This document shows, one piece after another, positions 35,557-45,608 of a stretch of DNA of 64,000 bases. The position numbers and the translations under genes were made by a program. Under the pieces are notes generated by a model. The model did not search any database. It saw only the letters and a list, made by a program, of their open reading frames with translations, and was not told where the DNA came from. The DNA comes from Bacteroidota bacterium (GTDB lineage: Bacteria; Bacteroidota; Bacteroidia; Chitinophagales; Chitinophagaceae): contig JAFDZS010000021.1 in NCBI GenBank assembly GCA_018266775.1, positions 32,049 to 96,048 of the forward strand, in the 5' to 3' direction. Each line of letters starts with the position of its first letter. Positions within the stretch are counted from its first letter, which is position 1.

Positions 35557-36672
35557 CTACCATTCGGTCTTTTGATAATAAATGTTCCTTTCTTCAAGGT
35601 ATTGTATAACTGCCATAAAGCATGCTTCAGCTTTTCCCACCAGTTCAGGCGGATACACCCCTTTAGCAGTAAACAGTTTATCAATAAGTAACTGTAACAC
35701 CGCAGTACACGTATAACCGGTGGTACGGCTCATGCTGCTGGTTTGCGTGGCCGCATCAAATTTGTCGTACAGTTCATATTGTATGGTGCGGCCTTCTCCT
35801 TTAATTATTATAGACATGATGGTAAACTCATCTTCCGTTGCCCCTAATTTCCATTGATCGAATAAAAGGGCAGAAGTAAACTCCAGGGGCGTAATTATTG
35901 CATCATTGCATTTTATTTTTTGGGTACTTAAAAAACCTGCACTGATGAGGGATTGCATTAATGCCACATGGCCGGGATACCGCAATGTTTTTTCTTTCAT
36001 ATTGGGGATATGCGGCATGGTGTATAAGATGCTTCTCAGTCCATCGGTATTAAAAGCCTCCAGTGTACCTGTTTGCTGAAAATTTACCAGTTCAGTATCA
36101 CTTAAAGCAGGTTTGGTTACAATGCAACTGTTTTCCACATATCGTGCCGGTCTTGTATATTCTTCCAGCACATCAATGGGGGAGAAGGGGGCTTTATATT
36201 CGAAAGGTTTTATTCTTTTTACCGGCAGCCCGCCAACCAGGCATTCAAAGCTGTCAATTTTCATAAGGTCATTGTGATAGCCCAAAATTAAATTACTCAT
36301 ACCCGGCGCTACACCACAGTCCACAATGGCCGTTACATTCATTTGTTGAGCCAGCAGGTGCAATTGCAATGCATCTTCAGGAAAGAATGAAATGTCCACT
36401 ACATTTTTTTTACTCCTGATGATCGCTTCAAGAGTTTTATAGCCCATAAAACCAGGTACTGCACTGATCACAAAATCGAAATCGTGCAACAGATTATCAT
36501 ACTGTTCGTAATTGCCCAGGTTGATAACTGTTGTTAAAATGGATGAATTTTTTTCTTTCAACAGTTGTAAATTCTTTTCATTAATATCAAAAGAACTTAC
36601 GGTATATTTTGCGGCAAGATCAATGGCTATGGCACGGCCTACCATTCCTGCACCAAGAACTGCAATTTTCAT
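35557..36672 (-). CDS. Saccharopine dehydrogenase-like NAD(P)-binding protein
   Basis: A 371-residue cytoplasmic oxidoreductase. The N-terminal Rossmann domain starts with the dinucleotide motif 'IAVLGAGMVGRAIAIDLA' (3-20) and has the FVISAVPGFMG and DCGVAPGMSNLILG strings of the saccharopine dehydrogenase / LYS9 family. Residues about 120-330 form the substrate domain (NTDGLRSILYTMPHIPNMKE, RYPGHVALMQSL). The length matches L-lysine-dehydrogenase or carboxynorspermidine dehydrogenase-like single-domain members. The true substrate cannot be assigned; no lysine or polyamine genes are nearby. Confidence 0.87.
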   Translation of the reverse strand: MKIAVLGAGMVGRAIAIDLAAKYTVSSFDINEKNLQLLKEKNSSILTTVINLGNYEQYDNLLHDFDFVISAVPGFMGYKTLEAIIRSKKNVVDISFFPEDALQLHLLAQQMNVTAIVDCGVAPGMSNLILGYHNDLMKIDSFECLVGGLPVKRIKPFEYKAPFSPIDVLEEYTRPARYVENSCIVTKPALSDTELVNFQQTGTLEAFNTDGLRSILYTMPHIPNMKEKTLRYPGHVALMQSLISAGFLSTQKIKCNDAIITPLEFTSALLFDQWKLGATEDEFTIMSIIIKGEGRTIQYELYDKFDAATQTSSMSRTTGYTCTAVLQLLIDKLFTAKGVYPPELVGKAEACFMAVIQYLEERNIYYQKTEW

Positions 36673-36882
36673 AATAATATATTTTACCGGGCGAATACCC
36701 GTTTATGAAGTGAATGAATAAATAATAGAGATTTCCCGTGTTGGGAAAGGAAAGTGAATTAATGCAAAACCGATGTACCATTCATCATAATGGATACATA
36801 AGCAGAAAGCCTGTAGAAATGCGATGCGGTATGAAAAAATAGCATACCATAAAAGTAAGTAAAAGTTTTTACAACAGGCCTG

Positions 36883-39732
36883 TTATGGTATTGGAATACG
36901 GATTGTAAAATTTAACTGGTTGCCATCAGCCGTCTTATGCTCTTTTGCTTCTACCATTGCCCGTAATTTAGTCTGTTCACCAATGCTTAATGCCAATCTT
37001 TTTTTCGTTAATGAAACCACTTCCTGTATGTTCCTGTTAACAGCTTTGCCTTGTGCATTTAGTGGCGAACCATTATCAGTAACAGTGATGATGATGGTAT
37101 TATCCTGCTCAGTTACTTTAATACTGATTTGTCCGCCGGTTTTGCGTTCTGCAAATCCGTACTTAATACAGTTTTCTGCCACAGGCTGCAAAAGCATAGC
37201 GGGCAAGTGAATCCCGATGGTATCTACATTATCAGCCACATCAATAACATAAGAAAATAAACCTGGTTTGATGAGGCTTTGTGTACGAAGGTATAATTCG
37301 GTATAATCCAGTTCTTCTTCAATAGTAATTAGTGATTCTTCAGTCATATTCAGCACCTGCCGCATATATACAGAAATTTCCCGTAATGATTTTATAGCAT
37401 GATCTTTTACCTCATTTTTTTGAATCAGCTCCGTAATATGATCAAAAGTGTTTTGAATAAATTGCGGGTTGATTTGCGCCCTTATGGCTTTAAGTTCATT
37501 TTCCGACATTAATTTTTCAAACAATACTTTTTTATTGCGTTGCTTAGCCCGCCAGTTAATTAAAAACCTCAGTGCGGCTAAAACCAGGATGAAGCCAAGC
37601 AGATATATCCAGTTGCTTTTATACCACGGGCCTTTAATAACTATCTGAATAGCCAGCTGCCCGTTTTGTCCCTTTGTATTTTCACTAATAAATTCAAGGG
37701 TATATTCCCCTGGTTCAAGCCCGATCAGATCAAGCGGTTCCCTGATGGTTTTATATTGCCACTCACTATTGTACTTTCCGCCAACTATGCGATACCGGTA
37801 GTAACCCTGGTTAGCCGTACCTGTGTTGGTAAATGATATGCTGATGTTATATAAATCATTATCCAGTACTAAGGATGCCGGCATGTTCCAGGAAGAATAA
37901 CTGAAATTGTTTTTTACTCCCCGGATTAAAAATTTACTGATGAGTAAATTTAAATCAGAGGTTTTGAGAGAATCAATCGGAATATAATTTACACCTCTTA
38001 AACCACCATCAAATAGTATCCTGTCTGGCGAAATGTACACTGCTCCTGCATTAAATTCATTGTGAGTAAGGCCATCATCCGTGGTATAAACATTCAGCAG
38101 GCCAGAGGGTACGGAATAAGCCACTAATCCCTGCTTGGTTCCGCAAAATAAAGTTTTGGAAGCGCTGTCAAAGGCCATATTATACACCGTGATATGCGGC
38201 ATTCCATCTTTTACGGTAACCTGTTTGCTTATTTCTCCGTTTGAATTGACGATATAGAGGCCACCGGATGAACTTCCCACTGCCCATTTTTCCTCGTTGA
38301 TACTTGTTGCGCAGTAAAAAAAGCCAGGCATGAGTAATTTTTTTTCCAGTGTGGCAATATTAATCATATACAGGCCATTTGTTGTGGCAGCAAGTGTATT
38401 ACCACGGATTGCGGCAGCAATATTTAATACCCGGCAATCAGTGAGTGATATTGATTTTTCAGGTATGAAACTGTTATTCACCAGGTTTGAAATTTCAATC
38501 ACCCCGAATGCACCTGACCATAATTGGCCATTAATTTTTTGACAGGAAAACAACGCCTGTAACGAAAGGTTATTCACGATTTTGCCCTGGTCAGTAAATG
38601 GGTTATATAGATAATACGATTCAGGATAAGTTTCCTTGAAAGCGATCCACATCGAATCATTCCATAACAGGGATGCATTGAAATAATCAGGGGCTTCCTG
38701 CCTGGTTTTGATATCCGTAGTTCCTATACCAATATCAGAATACAAACCATCAACCGCCGGCCCTGAATAAATCAGCCGTTTGTTTTTTGGATTATAGAAT
38801 ATGGAGCGGATCTCAAAGTTTTTTGCGGAAGCATGAAACAGTTTACGCGTTGCCGGTATTTGAATCAGGCCAGATACTGTAGCAATCCATAAATTCGAAT
38901 TTCCTTCTTCATAATAATTTAATATCCATGTGGCATTATCCATTTCTGGAGTTATTATATTATAAGCCGTGAGGCTGTCATGGATGATGGTTTTATAACT
39001 CTCATAGCTGTCTTCTTTTTGTTTATGGGCAACATTATTTTGTCCATAGTGTATGAGGCTGTCTATATACAGCTTACTGATTAATCCTGCATGTTTTTTT
39101 ATTATGGTCGAAGTATCGCTGTTGTTATTCAGCGAAAGGCTGCTTACTTCGCTAAAAGCTGAATTATGCTCAATTGGCTGAATAATATAGGCGTTATTGT
39201 TATGGCCGAAGAATATATTTGAAATATTAGACCCTGCTTCGTCCTTGTGGATGGTATAACTGGTGTCATTGATGTTAATATGGTACAGCTGATTCCCTGC
39301 TATAAATAAGGCTGCACCAAAATTGGATACTGAAAGCGAACTGATAGCAAAGGATTCGAAAATTTTGCGAACAGGATTTTTGTTTTTTCCAAAGTCTTCA
39401 AGGGCAATGCGGTATAAGGCTGTAATTGTAGTAAACCAAATTTCATTCCTTGCTTTATTATAGATAATTCCTGAAATATAATTGGTAAAATATTTTTCCA
39501 ACTGCGGATATACCGTTTGTGCGGGGAAAAAATCATGTCCATCAAAAAGATAAACACCTGATGGAGTACTCATCCAAACCATATTTTTACTGTCTACCGC
39601 AACACCGGTGATTTCCCTTTCAAAAAGGCCATCGTTATTGGTATATAGTTTTGCCTTGCTCCAGTTCCATTGTGCAGGAAGCCGGGAGGTAAAAAAAACA
39701 AGCAGCAATATGAAGATGAGTTTTACTTTCAT
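36883..39732 (-). CDS. Two-component sensor paralogue (reg_prop/Y_Y_Y/LytS type) lacking the phospho-accepting histidine
   Basis: 949 residues: signal peptide (to about 20), two-component regulator propeller repeats (about 25-600), a Y_Y_Y domain (about 610-705), one membrane helix (about 713-732) and a LytS-type kinase region (about 750-949). The histidine box that should read INPHFLFN is INPQFIQN: residue 757 is Gln, codon CAA. An ENCIKYGF N-box is present, but the following G-box is DNGSPLNAQG, lacking the second glycine of DNGxG. The kinase is therefore probably inactive as a phosphodonor. It lies 12 bases downstream of its paralogue (39745-42612), which keeps the histidine; they should be co-transcribed. 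No LytTR response regulator is adjacent. Confidence 0.88.
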   Translation of the reverse strand: MKVKLIFILLLVFFTSRLPAQWNWSKAKLYTNNDGLFEREITGVAVDSKNMVWMSTPSGVYLFDGHDFFPAQTVYPQLEKYFTNYISGIIYNKARNEIWFTTITALYRIALEDFGKNKNPVRKIFESFAISSLSVSNFGAALFIAGNQLYHININDTSYTIHKDEAGSNISNIFFGHNNNAYIIQPIEHNSAFSEVSSLSLNNNSDTSTIIKKHAGLISKLYIDSLIHYGQNNVAHKQKEDSYESYKTIIHDSLTAYNIITPEMDNATWILNYYEEGNSNLWIATVSGLIQIPATRKLFHASAKNFEIRSIFYNPKNKRLIYSGPAVDGLYSDIGIGTTDIKTRQEAPDYFNASLLWNDSMWIAFKETYPESYYLYNPFTDQGKIVNNLSLQALFSCQKINGQLWSGAFGVIEISNLVNNSFIPEKSISLTDCRVLNIAAAIRGNTLAATTNGLYMINIATLEKKLLMPGFFYCATSINEEKWAVGSSSGGLYIVNSNGEISKQVTVKDGMPHITVYNMAFDSASKTLFCGTKQGLVAYSVPSGLLNVYTTDDGLTHNEFNAGAVYISPDRILFDGGLRGVNYIPIDSLKTSDLNLLISKFLIRGVKNNFSYSSWNMPASLVLDNDLYNISISFTNTGTANQGYYRYRIVGGKYNSEWQYKTIREPLDLIGLEPGEYTLEFISENTKGQNGQLAIQIVIKGPWYKSNWIYLLGFILVLAALRFLINWRAKQRNKKVLFEKLMSENELKAIRAQINPQFIQNTFDHITELIQKNEVKDHAIKSLREISVYMRQVLNMTEESLITIEEELDYTELYLRTQSLIKPGLFSYVIDVADNVDTIGIHLPAMLLQPVAENCIKYGFAERKTGGQISIKVTEQDNTIIITVTDNGSPLNAQGKAVNRNIQEVVSLTKKRLALSIGEQTKLRAMVEAKEHKTADGNQLNFTIRIPIP

Positions 39733-39744
39733 AATAATACAGGA

Positions 39745-42612
39745 TTATGCCGGGAATTGAATTAAGAATTCTGATCCTTGTTTGCCATCCTCCCTGTTTC
39801 TCAATGTTGCCGCAATATTTTTGCTGTTACTCTTTTCCAGGCTTAACAGTAATCTCTTTTCCGTTAATTCAATTCCTTTCGATTGCCTGTTAACATTCGT
39901 ATTATCATCGGTTGAGCCGTTTACTTCAACACCGTTGCCGTTATCCTTAATGCTGATAACAATCAAGCCATTTTCTTTTTCAACATTGATTTGTATGAAC
40001 CCTCCTTTTTGCAACTGCCTGAACCCATGTTTAATACAATTTTCCACCACTGGTTGCAAAAGCATGGCAGGAACATATAGGTGATGGGTATCTGCCATTT
40101 GAGCAACCCTGATGGAATAGTCAAATAATCCCGGATGAATAAGCTGTTGTATCTTTAAATATAATTCCAGGTGATCCAATTCTTCCTGCAGGATAATCTG
40201 TGCCTGTTCATTCATGTTTAAAACCTGGTTGAGGTATTTGGCGATTACTTTCAACGTTTTTGCCGAATGTTCAACTGTATTATTTTTGATAAACTGAACA
40301 ACAAAGTCAAACATATTTTGTATAAAATGAGGATTAATCTGTGCCCTGATTGCTTTAAGCTGGTTTTGTATCAGCAGTGTTTGCATTTCAATTCTTTTAT
40401 TTCTGTTTTTTTGCCACCAGATAAACAAGGCGGTAAAACCAGCAATCAGTAATACAATTACGGCTATACGGAACACAACTGTTTGGTACCAGGTTTTTTT
40501 TATGTGTATGCTTAGTATGGTAAAAGAATGGCCTTTCTCTGCGGGATCATTATTTTCCACTTCAATAGTATAATAACCATCACCAAGGCCCGCCAGTTCA
40601 ATCGGGGAATGTATTTCCTTTATTTGCCAGCCGGTTTGTATAACATCGCCGGTTATACGGTACCTGAATATGTCTCTGTAGTTGTGGTCAATGCCCGATA
40701 AAGTAATATTTACAGTATATATACCGGGTTTTAGCTCTAACGCTCCGGGTAAATTCCAGGGGGTATATTTATCCTGTTCTCCCGAACCATTTACTGAAAG
40801 AAAACCTATGCGGAGTGGCGCCGGATGCCCGGTAAATTTTTCAAGGGGAATAATATTTAATCCTTTCGGGCCACCTTCATAAAGTATATTATCTGTAGTA
40901 AGATAGTTCGCATTAATATTAAATTCATTATCCAGCAAACCATCTTTGGTTGTAAATGTTTTTAAAGCGCCGGATTGTAATGAAAAGGACACCAGGCCTT
41001 GTTTGGTGCCGCACCACAAAATTTTTGTTTTGGCGTCATAAGTAATATTATAAATGGTGGGATGTGGCAGCCCGTCATTAACAGATAAATGTCGTGTTAC
41101 TTTGCCCAGTGTATCAATTATAAAGAGGCCATTGGCACTGGAGCCGGCCGCCCAGCCAGCTTCTCCAACATTTGTTATGCAGAAAAATGTGCCATCTAAA
41201 ATTTGCCGTTTTGCATAAGAGTTAATATCCATGAAATACAAACCGTTAGCAGCTGTAACCAGGCATTTGTTTTGTATAGGTTTGGAAATATTGTATATAG
41301 ATTCCGATGTAAGAATCGTCCGGGTATTAATAAACTGTTTGTCTTTGTAATCAGAAACCTGTAGCGAGGATCCGCCTGACCATAATTGATTATTGATCTT
41401 CTGGCAACTGAATGGAACCTCCAAACCTGGATTTACCTGTACTGTTCCGGTATCATGATCAATATCGTAAATATAAGTTTGTAAAGGTTGCCCCGGTGAT
41501 GCGCTAAAGGCAATCCATGTAGATTGATCCCACTGTACAGCAGCATTGGATGCACCAGTTCCCGCAATAAAATGAAATTGAACAGCAGGAGTACCTGAAT
41601 TTTTTTCAGCTGCAATGCCATCTCCTGTACAATATAAAAGTTTATCATAACGGTCATTATAAAAAACAGACCGTATACTTGATTGAAACACGGAACCCGG
41701 ACTGCTTACTGGTTTGGATGGAACCATATATAAACCGAATTTGGTGGCCAACCATAAAATGGAATTTTGATAATTGAAGAAATCATAAAGGTAATAGTCT
41801 GCAGCGACTCCATTACCGCCAGATCGTGATTGCATTAGTGAATCCAGTAACAACCGCTTGTAATTATTAAATTTTAATGGGGTATGCAGGGTTATTTTAG
41901 TATAAAAATTAGTCAATACCTTTGCTTTGTCTGATTCAACATTTGCAGAATCAAAATATTGAGGTTTGAACGTGACGTTGCTTTTATCGAATGTTTGTTC
42001 ATTAAACATGCTGTAACGGATACTCCACTGATCTGTTCCAACAGGAATAATAATAGAGTCTTTGTGTGCGGTTATTATCCCTGGTATATACCCCCGAATT
42101 AAGGGGTAAGGTTGATAACTAGTGTCGCCGGGTATGGCGGCTACCACAACGGATTGAAAGTTGAATAATAAAATGCCTGATGAAGATTTTGCCCCATTCA
42201 TCACCTGGTCGCCCTTATAAAAATGCCTGATGGCATTGCGTTGCAAAGCGGTGTTTAATAACCTGAGCCGTAATACGAACACTTCATTTTGAGAATAAAA
42301 CCAGATCTCATCCTGGTCTTCCACATATAAGAGGCCCAGGAGCGGAGCGCTGAAATATTCTTTTAGTGCCGGGAAATAGTTTTGTGCCGGAAGAAATTTA
42401 TTACCGTCATATATATACATCCCCGATGCTGTGGTAACCCAGCCTAATTTTTTTTTGTCAATAACAATACCGGTTACCTGTCCCTCAAATAAGCCTTGTG
42501 CTGCTCCATATTGTTTTACGTTTTTCCAATCCCATTGCTGCGCATCGGTATTAAAATGCAAAAGAAAGAATGTAAAACAAAGAAATAATGAGATCGCAAT
42601 TTTGCGGGGCAT
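39745..42612 (-). CDS. Hybrid-less sensor histidine kinase (reg_prop/Y_Y_Y/LytS type)
   Basis: About 955 residues from the ATG at 42612 (MPRKIAISLFLC), which starts a signal peptide; the frame is open 47 codons further up without a leader. Layout: propeller repeats (about 25-610), Y_Y_Y domain, membrane helix near 715-738, then the LytS/His_kinase region. The phosphorylation box INPHFIQN has His762, followed by the N-box ENCIKHGF and the G-box IKDNGNGVEVNG, so the enzyme looks functional. Such sensors in Bacteroidota often respond to sugars or breakdown products, but the ligand here is unknown. It is the first gene of a pair with the His-less paralogue. Confidence 0.9.
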   Translation of the reverse strand: MPRKIAISLFLCFTFFLLHFNTDAQQWDWKNVKQYGAAQGLFEGQVTGIVIDKKKLGWVTTASGMYIYDGNKFLPAQNYFPALKEYFSAPLLGLLYVEDQDEIWFYSQNEVFVLRLRLLNTALQRNAIRHFYKGDQVMNGAKSSSGILLFNFQSVVVAAIPGDTSYQPYPLIRGYIPGIITAHKDSIIIPVGTDQWSIRYSMFNEQTFDKSNVTFKPQYFDSANVESDKAKVLTNFYTKITLHTPLKFNNYKRLLLDSLMQSRSGGNGVAADYYLYDFFNYQNSILWLATKFGLYMVPSKPVSSPGSVFQSSIRSVFYNDRYDKLLYCTGDGIAAEKNSGTPAVQFHFIAGTGASNAAVQWDQSTWIAFSASPGQPLQTYIYDIDHDTGTVQVNPGLEVPFSCQKINNQLWSGGSSLQVSDYKDKQFINTRTILTSESIYNISKPIQNKCLVTAANGLYFMDINSYAKRQILDGTFFCITNVGEAGWAAGSSANGLFIIDTLGKVTRHLSVNDGLPHPTIYNITYDAKTKILWCGTKQGLVSFSLQSGALKTFTTKDGLLDNEFNINANYLTTDNILYEGGPKGLNIIPLEKFTGHPAPLRIGFLSVNGSGEQDKYTPWNLPGALELKPGIYTVNITLSGIDHNYRDIFRYRITGDVIQTGWQIKEIHSPIELAGLGDGYYTIEVENNDPAEKGHSFTILSIHIKKTWYQTVVFRIAVIVLLIAGFTALFIWWQKNRNKRIEMQTLLIQNQLKAIRAQINPHFIQNMFDFVVQFIKNNTVEHSAKTLKVIAKYLNQVLNMNEQAQIILQEELDHLELYLKIQQLIHPGLFDYSIRVAQMADTHHLYVPAMLLQPVVENCIKHGFRQLQKGGFIQINVEKENGLIVISIKDNGNGVEVNGSTDDNTNVNRQSKGIELTEKRLLLSLEKSNSKNIAATLRNREDGKQGSEFLIQFPA

Positions 42613-43091
42613 AAAACTGGTATTACTCGTTACATTGTACCTGGCAAATGACATTACATGGTCAGGCAGCTTGATGAGCATTCGTTTTTTACCCGGATAT
42701 GAATGAAGGTTTCCTTGTGGGTTAACAAAGAAACGTTTTTCTAAGCAATCCATTTTGATGCCATTTGAAAAAATAAACCTGCAGAAGACCGTATTACGTG
42801 TAAGCTGACAGGCATGAAATACAAACCCGGAAAATATAGATCAGTTTCGCTTTTCTAATTCTAAACCGGCCATCACAGGGTCGAAATAAAAGAGGGGAAG
42901 GTGATTAGGTTCAGCAATGCGTTTGATTATTGAACTATTCAGGAGTGCAATTTTCTTCAATGCCTTCACTGTCATTTCTCCAATAGTTACAATATGCAAA
43001 TTTAATCAAATGTTGCTGCAATTGCTAATGTTTCAGCATTCATTAGTAAATGATTGTTGTGGCAATGCAATGAGTAAAATTATTAATGTAA
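42613..43091. other. Intergenic stretch with nothing recognised
   Basis: No frame here is convincing as a gene: the open frame at the left end is the non-coding 5' extension of the kinase gene. The rest is AT-rich with short direct repeats (AATG, TTGCTGC). It probably contains the kinase-pair promoter. Confidence 0.5.
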
Positions 43092-43589
43092 TCAGAAGTT
43101 CAGGTGCCTGCCAAATATTTTAACACTTCTTTCAATACCATCCATCCTGGCAATATTTTTCAGGTGCCCCCATTCTTCAAAATGCGATGAAGTAAATAAG
43201 CGTATACTGGGCAGGTTGTGTGCAAAAATATAACCCAGCAACGTGGTTATACCCAATACCGGTGCCTGCTGAATACAATATTCAAGAATTGCTTTTCCAT
43301 ATCCTTTGCTTCTGTGTGCAGCATCCAAATAAATGCTGATCTCTGCTGTGGTTGCATAAGCAGGGCGACCGTAAAATTGCTGAAAACTCACCCAGCCAAT
43401 AACGCCGCCATCATCATCTTCCACTATCCATAACGGATGCCTGCCCGGCGTATGTTCATCAAACCATTGCTGTTTGCTTTCAACAGGCACCAGCTCTGTG
43501 TCGGCAGTAACCATTCTTCCTTCAACTGTAGAGTTATAAATGGCTACAATTACCGGCAAATCATTTTGTATGGCATCTCTGAATTTCAT
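43092..43589 (-). CDS. GNAT family N-acetyltransferase (phosphinothricin-acetyltransferase-like)
   Basis: A 165-residue GNAT enzyme. The family motifs are visible: the N-terminal 'QNDLPVIVAIYNSTVEGRMV' near 8-27, WIVEDDDGGVIGWVS near 54-68, the acetyl-CoA-binding 'SIYLDAAHRSKGYGKAILEY' near 86-105, and the 'GYIFAHNLPSIRLFTSSHFE' strand-helix. The best resemblance is to the Pat/YncA-like group that acetylates phosphinothricin or methionine sulfone-type amino acids; the real substrate is unknown. Cytoplasmic. It starts 26 bases upstream side of the polX end. Confidence 0.88.
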   Translation of the reverse strand: MKFRDAIQNDLPVIVAIYNSTVEGRMVTADTELVPVESKQQWFDEHTPGRHPLWIVEDDDGGVIGWVSFQQFYGRPAYATTAEISIYLDAAHRSKGYGKAILEYCIQQAPVLGITTLLGYIFAHNLPSIRLFTSSHFEEWGHLKNIARMDGIERSVKIFGRHLNF

Positions 43590-43615
43590 GGAATTATTTT
43601 TTGCATACCGGGCAC

Positions 43616-45304
43616 TTAGCGAATTCCTTTCAATTGCCTTACCTGTTGCAAATAGGTTTTAAATGCGGCTGTATCAAAACTGCTCAGGTTTTGTTCTTTT
43701 GTTACCAATGCTTTTTGTGCAGCCAGTACACCATACTTTGTATCATCAAAACCTTCAATGGTATGCGCATCGGGATCTATGGAGATGAGTACATTTTTCT
43801 CCAGCGCATAATCAATATGGCGCCAGTCAATATCCAGCCGGCTGGGGTGTGCATTCAGTTCAATTGCTACATGATTGGCTGCGCATGCATCAATGATCTT
43901 TTTATGATCAACAGGATAACCTTTCCGGCTCAGCAGCAATCTTCCCGTCATGTGGCCCAGGATTGTGGTATAAGGGTTTTCAACAGCATTCAGCAAGCGC
44001 ATCATTGCTTTTTCTTCGCTCATCTTTAAATTACTGTGTACGGAAACAATCACCAGGTCGAATGTCGATAATACGCTGTTACTGTAATCCAGGCTGCCAT
44101 CGTTGAGAATATCACATTCAATACTTTTAAAGATGGTAAAGCCATCCAGTTTATCATTCAGCTCATCAACGTATTGTTGTTGTGCGGCAATTCTTTCTTC
44201 GGTTAAGCCCTGCGCATAAAAAGCGCTTTTACTGTGATCGCTGATCACTAAATATTCCAACCCTTTTTCTTTAGCCGCTTTGGCCATTGCTTCAATTGTA
44301 CTGCTGCCGTCGCTCCAGTTGCTGTGGCTGTGAATAATGCCGCGGATATCTTCCGGCTGAATGACCTGCGGCAGGGCAGCAGTTTTGGCTTTTTCTATAA
44401 CTGTTGTTGTTTCACGTGCGTACGATGGAATATACTGTAAACCGGCCTGTTCAAACACTGTTCGGTCATCAGTTGATGTAACATTGCTGTAATCAATATT
44501 CGGAAATGCGGCTTCAAAAGACTGGGCAAATTCTTTACTGCCGCTGGTGATGAATATTTGCTTATTGAAATTTTCTGCACCCGTATACAGCCGCAGGCGT
44601 AATCCATTCAGTAATTTATATTGTAATGAAGCCGCAGTTTCTTCCAGTAGTTCCGGCGGATTGGCGCTGATGAATTTCGGCTTGATCAATTCATTGGTAC
44701 TGTTTACTGCAAACTCCAGTTCATCTATAGTTTCTAAATGCCGTTTAAACGAACCGGTGAGGCAAACATTTGCAGCACCAAATAATTTTTCAAGATATGC
44801 AGTAATCTGTGGTGCCACAGCTTCCACCTGCGGGTACAGGTAACTGCCCTGGTTATGGAGATAATACTCTATGGTTTCAATAATGTTCTGTTGTGTTTTT
44901 TCGCCAAAACCTTTATATAATTTTAAACGGTTTTCCTGGCAGGCGTATAATAATTCACCAATACTTTCTATTTCCATCTCTTTCCAGATGGTGTGAATTT
45001 TTTTAGGCCCAATACCTTTTATGTTCAGCATTTCAATTACACCGGCAGGAGTTTTATTGATCATATCCTGCAACACCTGCAGCGAACCTGTTTCAAGTAA
45101 TTCTATAATTTTTTTTCCGGACGAATCTCCAATACCTTTTAACTGCGGAATTTTTTCAAACGGTGTGCTGCTTAATTGTTCTGGTAAATTTTCAATATGA
45201 TAAGCCGCAATAGCATAAGTTTTTGCCTTAAAACTATTTTCCCCATGTATGTCCATGAGTTTGCTTAAAAGTGAAAAATTTTCGGCTACCTGGTAATTAT
45301 CCAT
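43616..45304 (-). CDS. PolX-type protein: HhH + family-X polymerase region + PHP phosphoesterase
   Basis: 562 residues. Helix-hairpin-helix segments (about 45-150: LKGIGDSSGKKI, IKGIGPKKIHTI), a nucleotidyltransferase-like part (about 180-310) and a C-terminal PHP domain (about 325-562) with metal motifs HSHSNWSDGS, VISDHS, a GHMTGRL and DPDAHT. In active PolX the polymerase motif is GS-x-RR...GDID; here it reads GSFKRHLETIDELEF (184-198), with both Asp replaced by Glu. A third catalytic Asp of the DLRVV segment is not visible either (LRLRLYTG). The exonuclease/phosphoesterase PHP part looks complete. DNA repair is likely, but perhaps without synthesis. Confidence 0.88.
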   Translation of the reverse strand: MDNYQVAENFSLLSKLMDIHGENSFKAKTYAIAAYHIENLPEQLSSTPFEKIPQLKGIGDSSGKKIIELLETGSLQVLQDMINKTPAGVIEMLNIKGIGPKKIHTIWKEMEIESIGELLYACQENRLKLYKGFGEKTQQNIIETIEYYLHNQGSYLYPQVEAVAPQITAYLEKLFGAANVCLTGSFKRHLETIDELEFAVNSTNELIKPKFISANPPELLEETAASLQYKLLNGLRLRLYTGAENFNKQIFITSGSKEFAQSFEAAFPNIDYSNVTSTDDRTVFEQAGLQYIPSYARETTTVIEKAKTAALPQVIQPEDIRGIIHSHSNWSDGSSTIEAMAKAAKEKGLEYLVISDHSKSAFYAQGLTEERIAAQQQYVDELNDKLDGFTIFKSIECDILNDGSLDYSNSVLSTFDLVIVSVHSNLKMSEEKAMMRLLNAVENPYTTILGHMTGRLLLSRKGYPVDHKKIIDACAANHVAIELNAHPSRLDIDWRHIDYALEKNVLISIDPDAHTIEGFDDTKYGVLAAQKALVTKEQNLSSFDTAAFKTYLQQVRQLKGIR

Positions 45305-45551
45305 GTTTCAAAAGTACTGAAAAGGACTATAAGCGGGGAGAGGAGTTTATTAAAATAACGTGCTGCAAGCAGTATTTGCAGTGTGAAGATATTGAATACA
45401 GCGCTTGAAAAATGTGATCATTCACAACGGAAAGAAAAATAAAATCAATAATAACAACTACCAGCGGCGTATAAAGGTAAACAGGGCAACATAATTAGAA
45501 GTATAAAATCAACCTGCGCTGAAACCCTTGCCAGCAAAGGGTTTTAAAAGA
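45305..45551. other. Intergenic stretch between polX and the histone-like gene's terminator
   Basis: No gene or repeat seen. AT-rich, presumably containing the polX promoter. Confidence 0.4.
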
Positions 45552-45578
45552 AAAGCCCCGGTAAAATTACCAGGGCTT
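45552..45578 (-). terminator. Terminator of the histone-like gene
   Basis: On the minus strand the stem AAGCCCTGGTAA / TTACCGGGGCTT (one G-T wobble) is followed by TTCTTTT. It lies 30 bases past the stop at 45609. Confidence 0.75.
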
Positions 45579-45608
45579 CCGTATCTTTTTGCTTTTAAAA
45601 AGCAAAGC

